From positions 1,022,414-1,086,413 of the forward strand of contig JACBWW010000047.1 of assembly GCA_020086605.1 (NCBI GenBank): a stretch of 64,000 nucleotides of DNA. Direction: 5' to 3'. Source of the stretch: Lanius collurio. Its lineage: Eukaryota; Chordata; Aves; Passeriformes; Laniidae. The number at the start of each line of letters is the position of its first letter. Position 1 is the stretch's first letter. The position numbers and the translations under genes are program-made. Under the pieces are notes generated by a model, which saw only the letters and a program-made list of their open reading frames with translations, was not told where the DNA came from and ran no database searches. Shown in pieces: positions 25,301 through 37,973 of the stretch.

Positions 25301-26860
25301 GAGGAGCACACGTTTTTCTTAGCTTACTGAAGAAAATTGGCATAAAGCTGGTGCTTGGCTTCCACGTAGTCCTCCTCTGCAAAGAGGAAACTTGAGACCA
25401 GCTTTTAACTTCTCCAATGATATACAGCCCTCAGCTTGAATAAACAGCTATATCCTACTGCAAGTGCATTTGGCATAGTTTTCAGAAATTTGAAGATTTG
25501 GAAGGAACAGTGTGGGCACAGTGTTCTGTTCACCAGGAGAGGAAAGATCAGCTTTCTGACCTAAGAAGGTTGCAGCATTTTCTATCTGGTTTGAACAGTT
25601 GTGAGGCAAAAGATATGACCCTGCTGAAATGCACCATTGGTGAGGTATAGTCTAGAACCTTATATTTAATTTGAAATGCCATTTAGTTTGTTTATTTATC
25701 TGTACACCTACTCAAGGATTGCAGAATGTCTCTAGCTTGTGTTGTGGCATGTTGCAGCCAGGAGCACATATTGCACAGCTCTCCAAATACTACTCAAGGA
25801 AAACACTGAAGTGTTTGTGTCTGGATATCTGTATGTTCTAAAGAATGTAGTTCCCACTTGCTCAGTTTATCATCTTCCCCTTCATCTATGTATATAAGTA
25901 TTGTATATACTTTGCATGTTAATAGAAATTCACAGAATGCGTTAAATTGACTTTTTATGCACTAAATTTTGCATTATTGCATAATTTTAGCAGTGGGAAA
26001 TTACAATGTTTTTTCCTTGCATGAATCCAAGAACTGAACATGGTGGTTATTGGAAGACACAACTTCTTTTCGAAAAGGCTATTTTAATTCAGTATTGCAG
26101 CAGAATTATATGAATAAGAAGGTCAAGTATGGTTTACACTGCTAAATAACTTGCATATATTGGAAATATTTCTTTCCACCTCCTGCTCTTTTTGATATAC
26201 TGTAAGTACAAGTTGGAATGGTTTATTTGAAAGATTTTTATTTAAAAAATTGTGTATGAGCAAGTATCAAGTTTTGAGCTGATGGTCATCAGGAGGTAGC
26301 TAAAACTAAAGCTGGCACTAGAGTGCCTATATAGTGATTTACATTAGTTCTTAATTGAAACAAGTTTCTGTGCAGACAATGGCCACGGTCTCATTTCTTG
26401 TAAGACAGAGATGAAAATAAGAAAGAGAACAACTAGAGAATGCAGAAGAACCAACAAGGAAGAGAGGTGCAGACTCTTGTGCTGCTCTAGCTGACTGAGA
26501 TACAGAGCAGTCATTATCCCAACAGAATTGCTTGAACAGAGGTGTTGCAGGCCAGAGATTTTGTGTGTTCTTCAGGCCTGTTACACCAAAGAAGGATTTG
26601 ATATGTATGGTACTTAGGTAGAAAAGACTAATCAGCAGCCTTTGGTAAAACTTTTGGTTTCCCAAGTGAATGTTATCTTTGTGAGTGCTGGTAGTGGTAG
26701 TTAGAAATGAATGCCATCTTTCAGGGTAGGACCAGCAAATGCTCCCCAGTGGAAAAATACCACTTACTTGCATCTTGGGCAGGGGAATTTGTTCTTTGAT
26801 CTTCATGGCTGTGTATGTAAAAGGTCAGCTATACTGTTGAATTAATAAAATAGTTTGTGT

Positions 26861-26913
26861 GTTGGTTTGGTTTTTTTGTTGTTTGTGTTTGTTTGGGTTG
26901 GGATTTTTTTGTG
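26861..26913 (+). repeat. G/T-rich low-complexity tract
   Basis: Irregular GGTTTGG, TTTGTT and GGGTTGGG units with no fixed period. It resembles the tracts near 16.7, 27.3 and 47.9 kb, and the A/C-rich tracts near 54.3, 57.4 and 59.3 kb when read on the other strand. Confidence 0.75.
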
Positions 26914-27279
26914 GCTGATTGTCATGCCTACCTGTATTTTTAGTGGTTGTTCAAAATGCATTTTCTCTTTATGAACATTGTATGTTTCTAATTAGGGGTT
27001 GATAGCCGAATGCATGGGGAGCATTTGGGTGTAACACTGCATTGCCCCTTTGGGTTTATTATGCTCCAGTAAAGTAATTAATGGATGAATGCAAATATGA
27101 AATTAAATTATATGAAAGAGTAATGTTGTAGAAAAGATGTAAACATTCTGTGTTTGTATAACTTGATATCATCAGTTGCTTCTCAGGTGACTTGGCTACT
27201 CATTAATCTCTACACCAGATTTTGCTGAGGTACAAAACTTGAAGATTTCCTCTCTCTTGAATGTTTTTGAAAATACAAT

Positions 27280-27360
27280 GGGTTTTGTTTGTTTCATTTG
27301 GTTTGGTGAGGGGGGATTGTTTGTTTGTTTTGGGTTTTTCAGTTTAACTTTTTTATTTTT
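27280..27360 (+). repeat. G/T-rich low-complexity tract
   Basis: Repeated TTTG and GTTT units with a GGGGGG run near 27311 and a downstream T-rich tail. No fixed repeat unit. Confidence 0.75.
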
Positions 27361-29566
27361 ACTGTTTTAGCACTGCATATATGATGTGTGTTTTGGTTGC
27401 TGTATAAAAGATTTTACTACATCAGGAAGGTATTTGGGGAACCTGTCACGCTCGCTATGTGGGTAGTGGCAGTTCCATTGCAATTATAATTTTGAATCCC
27501 TTTTAAAAAAGGCTGGAGAGTCTAACTTCAGGATGCTTCAAGACATCAGGGAGGTATTTAGCGTTTGTCTGGAAAGACCTGAGATGGCTGGACACATAAC
27601 AGCTGTTAAATGAGCTTCTAATGGTGTCAGATGAGCCACTAAGAACCAAAGAATGCCAGGCTTCTCTCTTTTCTGTGATGATTTACTGCTCAATAGCAGT
27701 AAAATAATCCAGGCAATGCACTAGGGAGAATTGCTGCTTTTCTCAAGTGGTTCTTTAACTTTTAAGATAAGCTTCATGGTGTTTCCAGTGATAATAATGA
27801 TTAATGCTTCCTTTGCTGTTGACTGCTCTAGGGTTTGTTTCTTGATAGTTTATATACTATATGAGAAGTTTAGCACTGTCTCTCCCAGCAGGTCACTTCC
27901 AGCCATGCCTAGCTGCTTAATTAATTGAGTCATTATGATAATGGATTCATATTTGATTTTACAAATCTGTGTGAGTGCCTTCTTCCCTGAGGACACCACT
28001 TCATTCTGAGAGGTGTGAAAAGAAAGTAGAAAAGTTTAATTGCCAAATAACTGCACCTAGGAGCATTCAGAGACTTGGAAGGGAACAGCTCAGGAAATAA
28101 TTCTATGCTCCTGCTCACTTTAAAGTATGTTCTGTCTTGTGAAATGGTGTGCTTTTAGGGGAAGGACTGTTTGGCCAAAAGAGAAAGAAGAGCTTGCAGA
28201 ATGTTAGTGGCAGGACCCTTCCCATGTAATCCTATATAAATAATCTGCTGGAGAAATTGTTCCTTGTATTAATTACTGTATGCATGGATCTAAAACACAG
28301 GGATATACAGGATGGTGTTGGAGTACCTATTACTGGCAAAATACAGGATAGTAGGGAAGTATGTATTCATGTAGACAACAAAGGTTGTGATGGACCTACA
28401 AAATCTTTCCCTTAGGCTGGGGCAGGGAATGAGGGAAAATGTTTCATGCATCCAATTAAAAACTTTTCATAACATTTCTCCTGTAAATTTTTTTTTTCTG
28501 TAAGCAATAGTAGTTTATGTGTGAAAGCTTCATCCTGGCTAGCCATAATTTGTCTATCTTGTGAAGCCAGTGCCTGGTGTTGAAAGTCAGGAGCACAGGA
28601 GCCTGGCATCTCTGATGTGCCTGGCAGCTTGGCAGAATAGGCTGGATATGTAGAGCAGGGGAGCAGTGTGAAATGCTTGTGGTGAGACTTAATGCAGTCT
28701 TGACTTCAGTATTTCTAGCCTTTGCCAGAGACTGCTAGCCTTTTCAAAAGAGCTGCTTTACCTCATTTTATGGCCAAATACCTTTGCTCTTTCCTGTTTT
28801 TTTTTCCCCGATCTTATCTTGCCACTTAAAAATAGAACATTTTATTTTACTGCAAAGCAAATGGTCATCAGTTAATGGTGAAGATCATTAATTACATTGT
28901 CAAGTTAAAAACTGTACATCTGCAATATTTTTTCCAGATAATCATGGTGTTTGTGCTGTAAGTTGGATTTAAATGTGCTTTGAAACAATTTGGAATGTGA
29001 TCACTGTTTTCCATACAGCTGGAAAAGCCACAGTGATGGTGTTCAACCTGTGAATATTAGCTCAGATTTTTATTTTTTCCCCCACTCACTCTTCATCATA
29101 ACCTTGTTGCTGTTAACACAGAATCTGCTCCTTAATCTTGGTCTGTGGCCTTGCCTGTAGTGGGAATTTCTTGGGAGGTGGAAGACAATTTTACTAAAGA
29201 TGTAAAAACAGCACATAGAAGTCCAGATAATAATAATAAAAAAAAGTCTACTGCCATTGTGATTTCCTGCTATGTTTAGGCTCAACTCTGAGACATGCTT
29301 TGACTTGATGCATTTATCTAGTCAGTCTTGTATCTGTGCTGTCCCTGAATAGTTGAAAGGTAAGTATTGAAGCAGTTCTTTCAGTGTCTTTGTGGTTCTT
29401 TCTGAGATCACCTTGTGCATCTTTACAACAAAAGGGTTTGCCAAGACTTGCAGGAGTGTTGCACTGTGGTGCCAACACTGAATTACTATGAGTGACAATA
29501 TTGTGTTGTCAGCAGACTTGTTGAATCCCAGTGTGTTCTAGGTTTTTTTTTTCCATGCTTTTAAAA

Positions 29567-29590
29567 ACTTTTGTTATAATTAACAAAAGT
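29567..29590. repeat. Short perfect hairpin, 10-bp stem
   Basis: ACTTTTGTTA (29567-29576) and TAACAAAAGT (29581-29590) pair perfectly around a TAAT loop. At this AT content about one such stem is expected by chance per window, so significance is low. Confidence 0.7.
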
Positions 29591-32517
29591 ATGATGCTGT
29601 GATTACTCTTTCTGTACCCTTCCAGTGTCCCAAGACTTCAGAATATGGAATAAGATAGATAGCTTTCAAGCAAAAACTAACTTTGTATCATGTAGGAGTG
29701 TTTATTTCTTTTCCCTCCATAGTACTGTTGAAAGCTTTATTATTTTTGTTGCCATGATAACACAGTGGTGAGTCTTTAGTTCATGTGTAACTATAGTTTC
29801 AGAGATGAAAACCCCATGCTTCATTGTATGTTTAAGATTGATGGGAAGAGGAAGAAAGGCAGGCACTCTCAAAGATGCTATGCAGCACAATAAAAGGTTG
29901 GTTGGGTTTTTTTTTTAATGAGCTTCTTCCCCACAAGCAGTACAGCTACACTTCTGATTAAAAAGAGGATGCTGGAGAAACAAATGAGAAAGCACAGCCA
30001 AGAGATTATTTCATTGACTATGAGAGAAGTCTTTGTGATCGCTCTGTTGAAGGATGAGACTTTCAAACCACTGTATGAGAACAGAAATTAATTTATTTTC
30101 TTCATTTGGCTTTGAGGATGTCAGATATCTCTCTTGTGTTTGCTGTCAGTGAGGTTAAAGAAGACAATGTCTCTTGTGCTGGGCTGTTTGGCTGCAGCCC
30201 CAGCCTGCACAGCCAGTCTCCCTGCCACCACAGATGTACAGGTGGGAAAATCACTTTGGAATAGCTTTCACTGCAGTAGACAGTCTCAAATATGACAAAT
30301 ATTGCTTTGTGTGACAAGTTGTTAGTTATTCTTCCTGCAGCAGTTGGCTTTAAATCTTAGTATATTTATGTCATGTTCTTTTTCTGCACGTGATTCTTCC
30401 TTTTTGCATAGAAGGATGGAGATTGTGTTCATTACTCTCCCAAGCAACATGAAAAGCTGAAGATTCTTGGAGGCTGGTCCTAGCTAGCATTCAGCATTCA
30501 CCTTTTGTAGGAATGTGTCCTGAAACTATTTAGGCTTCTTATTTTTCCAGGCTGATGGAGTCTCTTTTGCCTGAGGATTTTTATTTTCAGTGCGATAATG
30601 ACACTCTCTTGGCTTCATTGTTCTCTACCATTTTTCCGAATTTTTCAATGCTTGAAGCAATTTCACCTTGGCATTTGATTGCTCTCTTGGAGTGGGTTCT
30701 CACCAGGCTGGATACTTTCCCTTTGGACTTGTCCTCCCCTCCTGCAGCTGCTGTGGCAGTGTGGTCTTGTGGTAATTCAGGTAGGTCACAAATAACTCTT
30801 GACAGAGGCCTTGCTATAAACTAAATTTCTTGGCTATTTGGGAATCCTTCAGTCAAGGAACCAATCCTTGATTGCCAGTTCCTGGAATCAAGACCTCCTG
30901 CTGCAGTGTAGGGAATCAGGATGTCTGGTATTTCATTCTTTCCCACTCTGCCCTGTACAGTTGTCTCAAAGACAAATTAATTTGTCTTCCTACATTGCCT
31001 CTGGAATTTGCCAGCACTGTTGAAACTCTGTTATTTTGGTAAGAAGCTCCCAAATGGTGTTATATTCTATGGGTCCTATAAATTGTAATTTTTGACATTG
31101 AAAATATTTTCAGAATGAAATTATCCATACTTAAATGGATGAGGAAAATAACTGAAGGATGCAAGTATTATTATGCTAATCAGCCTCATAGGAAACAGTC
31201 CCAAGAGCTGCAGTGATGGAACAGTGCAATGAGTTACTTTAATCATGTGTTTGAGAAAGGATAAAATAATCTCAACCTGCAGTTTTTAGGAGGGCAAATA
31301 AACTTTTCCAAGACATTTACTTTGGACACAAACTGAAAAGGATTTCAGAATGATCGCTTCTGTAGCCAAGCAAAACTAGAGGCTACTGTTACCAGAAGTC
31401 AGCAGTTATTATTTTACTTAAAACCTGTGTAGTTCTGTTTTATTTTTCAAATGTATCTTGCTTTATAAGGTTACAACCATACAAACAGAACTCTGCTTTG
31501 TATGAGATATCTACTTCTGCTGCTTTTGCAAAATACTTTGGCATATGTGTTTTTATAGAAAAGGTGGATTACTTTCTCAAAACTCTTTAGCCTTTCAGGG
31601 TGGTGAAATCTCCTTCTCCCACAAGAGATGCACCCAGAGAAATATGGTTGGTGTGAGGCACCAAATATCTGTTATTTTGGATACTGCCCATTATGTATTG
31701 GACATAAATATATGTATTGCCAGAACATACAAATTCTGAACTGCGCAACCTGTTTATTCTTCAAAGATTCTTTTACCTATGCGAGGGTCTGCAAAATAGA
31801 AAAACCTTTATTTTAGTGGGTTCTCAAATCTAAATAGGATCTCATTGAAAAATCAGCTCATTAAAGGGTGTAGTTGCAAAGTATGTGAAAAGTGCTGGGA
31901 AGAATCTGCATTACTGTAGCCATGTCCAGAAGGTACAGTTTAGTGTGGGTATTAGTGAGAATAGAAAATTCTGCAAATGAACCTGGTTTAATTTCTTCCT
32001 GATGCTTGTTCTTCTGAATATTTTTGCATATAAAAGCTCTAGTTTTTTTTTCCAAAGATGGAGAAATATCAGCTGAAACAACTCCCCACACATAAAAGCC
32101 CCTCCAAGTCTATTCTAGTAATAATACAAATAGAGTTCTCAGTTCTTTTTTCCTTTGAAGAAGGAAATGGTGGAGTTATGGGTTTTAGAGCATATAAAAT
32201 TTTTTTTAACTGTTACTTTGATTTGAATGACAGAGGCATAGCTCTGGCACTTCTTATGAAAATGTGTTATTCATAACTAACTTCCTATTACTAATTTTTG
32301 CTACCAGAATGTTATTTAAGGCCATGAAATTTTCAAGTCCTATCTGCAATTTCTGGTAACTGATTTTTTTTTTTCTTTTTTTTAAAGTGACTATTACAAT
32401 TATTCAGCTAATCTATGGAATGTATTTTCTGGAGAAACTGTTTTCCCGTTTCTAATTACCATACTTGGATTGTGTAAGGAAAAGCTCTGCAAGATGCCTA
32501 TTGCAAAATATTATAAA

Positions 32518-32549
32518 CACCTGGACCTTTTCTTGCCAAGGTCCAGGTG
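32518..32549. repeat. Perfect 12-bp GC-balanced inverted repeat
   Basis: CACCTGGACCTT (32518-32529) is the exact reverse complement of AAGGTCCAGGTG (32538-32549), with an 8-nt loop. Half its pairs or more are GC, so the stem would be stable. The stem is too short for a typical microRNA precursor. Confidence 0.8.
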
Positions 32550-33592
32550 CTAATGCTGTTTGTGACCATCCTTTCGAACTTGCTGCCAGTGCTGACTGGG
32601 AGGTGGATGCTGAGGGGTTTGTAACTTCCAGCAGAGTCCCTGCAGCTCCCTGTTTGGGTGAAGAGACTGTCTAGGGAGCTCTGTTGGTGCTCTCCCTCCT
32701 GCAGTGGCATAGTCAACCCTGCTCAGTCTGAGGGGATGAGGCAGAGAGTTTAGGGGTATGTGAGGAGCAGCCTCACCCTCTCATGGGTAGGGAATTACAG
32801 TTGTAAGCAAAGAAGGCTGCAGAGGCTGAGCATGTTGCTGTGCAGCTGAGGGGATTTGGGACAACTCATATAGAACATTATTCTGCCTCTAATTTTCAGA
32901 AGATGGTTGTTCAGAAATGTATTTTCTTCTCTTTCTCATATTAATTTATTTTGCAGTGGCTTATAATGACCATCCCAAATGCCTTGATTTTCTTCTCACT
33001 GGAGTTGCTATGTTTGGCCTTGCCACAGAGTTCATGTACTGAAGTGTCCTTTTGCTCACTGTTCCTCCAGATGCTTTGTTTTATGATAGCTATTTTCTGA
33101 TGATCCAAGCCTTGTAATAGTTGAATCTGTAAATATTTTTGTTACATCTTTGTTAAGCAACATTACTGCAGAGCATGTTATGACAGTCCTTCAATTCCAA
33201 GTAAAGGAAGCTAACATGCTTTCCTTTTTTCCCTGGGAGCTACAAAATTTTGGATGTTGAACGTAGTTCCTACTGTAAAGCAGCGTGGTAAACCAATGCA
33301 CTGACTAATATGACCATTAAATTAACAGAAGGCCATGGTTCAGAGCAAACAGCCTCCCTTGGGTTAGTTTACTTGTAGTTTCTTTTCTGTAGAAACTATT
33401 TGGTTAAATAGGTCTAGATGGATAGGCCTTTACATGTAGTGTAGCTCTTACACAGTTATGATTTGGGCAAGATGCATTTTAGCTTATTATTTCATATTGA
33501 GATATTTTAAAGATCCAATTAACTGAAAACGTTAAGAAATTGTTTTATTTCTTGGTTTATCTTGTAATTATAAATGGAAACTGATTGTTTCC

Positions 33593-33609
33593 TTTTTTTT
33601 TTTTTTTTT
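33593..33609 (+). repeat. Poly-T tract (17 T) ending in AG
   Basis: An uninterrupted T run is followed directly by AG, giving an acceptor-like context. The sequence after it is open for about 50 codons but shows no recognisable similarity and no clear donor. Confidence 0.8.
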
Positions 33610-35444
33610 AGTTCTGTTTTTAGAGAGGTTGATGAGGCCAGCTTTTCTTGGGCTGGGTGGGACCTTCCTCTAAATACTGTCTTGGTGATTCTTCCAAGGC
33701 CTAGGAAGGTTTCAAAGCTGATGGATGAATTATTATTTCCTCTTCCTGTCTTCATTTTTTCAATTTTGTTGTGAAAGTAGGAAGTAGAGAACTGCAGGCT
33801 TAGTTATAAATTAGCCTTCAGACTTTTCACAGATGTTTTTTGTACTAATATGTTCTTATTTAGCAAAACCTTGGGTTTTGGCTCTTAATCCAAGCAAAAT
33901 CTTTAGTTAGGCCTTACAAGAATGTTTTTACAAAATGTTTATGTATGTTGATCAAGATGAATTAGAGATTATATTTAAAGGATAAGTTTTTCTGGCATCA
34001 GTGAGAGATAATTGCTGCTGTGCTGAAGCAACCTCAGGAAACCTCACTGCTTCAACTGCTGCATTTACTCATTGTGAAATGCTTCTGATTGACTTCTGGT
34101 CTCCTCAGCAGCCTCTTGATAATGATAAAGCTGACAGGTTTACAAATGTGTGAAACAAAATAGTCCAGGATAGCAAAGGCCTCATTGCTTTGGCAGAGGG
34201 TCATAGAACCTACTGTAGTAGCAGTGCGTACCCTTGAAAAGAAAACTAATTGTGTTGCCATTATGTGCACTTCTATGAAAGTAAATTTAAAAGATAAATT
34301 TGGACTAGACAAACCTTTTTGAGGAGGGAACTATGTTAGAAAAAGATGATACAATTCTCCTAGATAATACTGCTCCACTGAAAAGTGTTGGTACTACATA
34401 GGTTCAGAATTTGTCACAGCTGTGCATCAGAGATAGGTGAGGAAGAAAAGGTGGTCAGTGAGACAGAAGTGTTAGTCTAAATACTAAAATAGCTCATAAA
34501 TATTTTTATTCCCACTGCAGCAATTCATATAATGTAGACAGAAGCTTAGCATGTTCTGCTGCAGAGTGATGCAGTACGGACTGGAGTACTTTGAGAAATG
34601 AGAGGCTTATCTCTTGGATTATTCATTTTAATCATGGCGATGGACTTGTAAAGCACCACTTACAGACTCCTGGCTCTGTTCTTTGCCCTCTGCCTCAACC
34701 ACATGACCTCCCACCGAATTTGTGATGTAAATCACTACAAAAGTAGACTAAGCCACATACTGCCTTTTTTTATCCACTACACACTTGTGGATGGGACTTT
34801 ATGGGTACTAATGGAGGCATTTTTTTAAAATAAGAACGAGACAGGGCACTGAAACAATTTACCCACATGGACACTAGACATCACCTTTAGGTTGCTTTCA
34901 TCTCAAGTGTCTTTGGGCAGTTTTGCTGACAATTCTAATGTTGGATTAGAAAAAATTGATAAGCTTATGGCTCACCAATGATGTTAAAAGAAGAATCTTC
35001 TCAGTGTCCTGGTGAATGACTGAAGTAGATACATCTTTGCAGTCTTCACACTCAACATTTGAATACAGATCTCATTCTTGAGTGCTGCATCTTCTGTTAA
35101 TGTGTGCAAAAATCCTGGTTTAGATATGTCATCTGTAAAATCTTGTTTCACTAACTATTTTTAAAGGCAAGTAAAATCAGCTCTGATGTTTGCCATGAGC
35201 AACAGATAAATCTATTTAATCAATAAATCATTTTGTTGCTGATTCATAGGGGTGTTACCTGTGATCTAAAGTGTTTATATATATAGGCAAGGAGTAAAAG
35301 GACCCCCAGCTTTGTGTGCAGTTCCTTTCAGAAACAGGAGGAAAGCAGAGATGGAGTAATGTTTTCTACTTGTCCATAGCAGGAATGATAAATTTATAAA
35401 ACAAGCTTAAACAATTATATTGTAATGCCAATGTATTATTACAG

Positions 35445-35496
35445 TTGGACTTGATGATGTTGAAGGTCTTTTCCAACCTAAATGACTCTGGTTCTA
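35445..35496 (+). mobile_element. CR1 LINE 3'-end fragment
   Basis: TTGGACTTGATGATGTTGAA, then GGTCTTTTCCAACCTAAATG and a CTCTGGTTCTA tail, match the CR1 3' end (consensus TTGGACTAGATGATCTTTAA, GGTCC..TTCCAACCCAAA). The terminal octamers are degraded. Only the last 50 bp or so are present, as is typical of 5'-truncated CR1 copies. Confidence 0.85.
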
Positions 35497-36989
35497 CTTA
35501 GACCTCTCTTTCTTTCATTTTCTGAGTTGGCAATTTTCTTAATTGGCGAAAAAAAGTCATTGTGTGTGGACAAATATATCCAGAAAATACCATGTAAAGT
35601 ATGAAAATATGCATACTTTGTCACCACTTTATAATCTTAATTTTTAATTTATTTGGCCTGAGTTAAGAAGTGAATTACATGCTCTAGTCAAAACTGATTT
35701 GAGTGACTTAATGCTTTCAGGATAAAACCCACAACACTGTGAATTTAGCTACATGTAGGCAATACTCAGAAGTAAAGTTGTTCTTATAGATATGATGAAC
35801 ATTTGAGATGTGCAATAAGTAAAAGAAGGATGTGAAACTGAATTGCCTAACGTAGACATTCATTTAAAACTCACTGTATATAGATTTAAAAACAAGCAGT
35901 TGCATTTGTTTATCCCTTTTCTGATATCAACACAAACAAGAGATTTAAAACAAACTAGAAATATGAAATAGTGTGTGACTTAAGTGTCTTTGACGTGGTG
36001 GGGGTCAAGACTTTCCTTGGAACCTGTCCATTGTGAGCCCACGTGTAGCAGAGGATCTGTTTATGATTCTTCACACATTCAAAGTCCAGTGGCTGAGTAC
36101 GAGACTGAATGAGTGTGAAGAGTACAGACTTCATCAGCCAGGCCAATAAATAGAGTTTGCTGGCACTCTGGGTACACAGACCACACAAGTACCTTTTGCC
36201 CAGCTCCAAGGTGTACTTTGGCTTCTGCTGAACAAAAAGCCAAGCAAAGCATGTTGAGTGTCACTTGGGGTGGGACTTCTGTAGGGGTGTGTGTCATCCT
36301 AAAGTTTTAATGAGGTTTTTTCAACAGATAGAAGTAACTTTTTCTTTACAAATAAAAATAAGTGGAATGATTGCTGCAGTCTTTGCTGTTTTCCAGTGTC
36401 CTAAATGGCCTTAAGTGTCACAGTAGGCTTAAGTGGCTTGCTAAGGAAATTTAGGCTTATGCAAAGTTACTTTGGTCTTTTAAAAAAAAGTTTTTAATTT
36501 GTTTCACTATGTATTCTGGAGCCTGCAGACAGCTGTTAAACTTAAAATTTAGTATTGCATTTGAAAAATTCAGGGTCAGTTGTGGTAAAGGAGTGTAACT
36601 TTTGTGGCTCTGTGGGCAATAACTTGATTTTGTGAAGAAGTGCCATAGCTTTTAGGAATAAGCAGCAGGTTAGAGTTTGAATTATAGAAATTCTATTTGA
36701 GGACTGAACTATTTGACTTCTGTCTGTACCAGCTGCTGCTACATGTTTTTGTCCAATATTCATAAAAACAGGATAAAAAGGGTGAAGTACTGTGAAAGGA
36801 GCAGTTTTGCTGCTCATAAGAAAATGGAGTGCTAGGCAGATGGCAATGTTTTCAAAAAGTAGAATATTTTTCAGTCCCAAATCAGGGGATTCATCATATA
36901 CAGAAGTTATGCCTCAGCTGATACCTTAAGAGGCCTCCTAGAAACAAAGACTAGGAAGAAGTAAGGGAATAAAGGTAGGTATTTGTTTG

Positions 36990-37330
36990 AAAGGCTTCAA
37001 AGGTACCCCTGGGGAGCCAGAGGCTACTGCCAAGATGGACCTCAAGGTGTCGGTCACAAGTTCTTCACATTTTTATAGGTTGGGTTCATTTGTATATCAG
37101 GGTTAATTCTCCAATTAAAGCTTCAGTTAATGATGTAATTTCCCCAAGCTGCCCCCCTCCCCCCTTTAGAGGCTCTTTGGTTAATGTTTTTTGGGCCTGG
37201 GACAGTCTGAGTGTCCTTTAAGAGCAGGCCTGGACAGGCTTTGTTATGTCTCCCTAGCATGAGGGAACAGAAGTTAACAGGCTACGAAGAAACTTCAGAG
37301 TTACACACTAGGCAGTACAGGATTTGAAAA
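36990..37330 (+). mobile_element. Possible LTR fragment of an avian endogenous retrovirus
   Basis: The stretch has the texture of an avian solo LTR. AAGATGGACCTCAAGGTGTC is followed by a TTTTTATAGG TATA-like element near 37070, then TTCATTTGTATATCAGGGTT, an ATTAAAGCTTCAGTTAATGA block and a C-rich run (37150-37165). The resemblance is from memory of bird LTRs. No terminal TG..CA pair, target duplication or internal retroviral sequence could be confirmed, so it may be ordinary intron. Confidence 0.3.
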
Positions 37331-37908
37331 ATATAAAAGTTAAAACCTAAGGCATCCAGGTTCATGCTTCAGCTGATCCTTGACCTGCAATTTTTGAGGT
37401 CACTGACTAGTATAGATGTGGAAACATGAATGGAAAACCACCATAACAGATGCACTGCTAATATGGATGTTGCAAATACTTGGAGAAAAAAAAATTAATC
37501 AACATAAATTATTGAAGTATAATAGTGGGATGATTGTGCACTAGAGTTTAGCAGCAGCTGTCAGCAAACAGGATTTGGAGATCCCTCTCCATTTTGTGAG
37601 CATGATAGAAATAAACTGATTCATATGTTAAGACTCGTGGTTCAGTTCTAGCAGGGAAGACCTGCTAAAAACTACCAGAGTTCTTAGCAAACTCACACTT
37701 TCACATATGTTGCAAAGCTAGGGAGGAATGCCCATAAAACTCTTGATTATGGAACACCCAGTTAATCCTAATAGTTCTGTTCCTCAGGCTGTCTTCCAGC
37801 CTTACTAGCAGAGAAGTGAATTATCCTTGCCTCTTCATGGACAGGGAAGAAAACATGCTGTCAGTGAAAAAAAACTGTGGCTTTTCTTTCTGTTACCCTA
37901 CAACTCAG

Positions 37909-37973
37909 TCAGTAATGCTCTGAAAGAAAAGTCAATGGAGCAGAAGACTTCTCAAAGAGAACCATGTCTGAAG
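37909..37973 (+). other. Exon-like segment with good splice sites
   Basis: A pyrimidine-rich tract ends in CAACTCAG (AG at 37907-37908), and 65 nt later CTGAAG is followed by GTAAGAAA, a strong donor. Inserted after PLCL1 exon 1 (phase 0) it would read into a TGA within five codons, so it is not a frame-keeping cassette exon. It could be a poison exon, a noncoding RNA exon, or a chance pairing of sites. Confidence 0.25.

Noticed and set aside
26351..26806. 151-codon minus-strand frame in intron 1
   Set aside because: Length is within chance expectation. No recognisable domain, and no evidence of selection can be seen.
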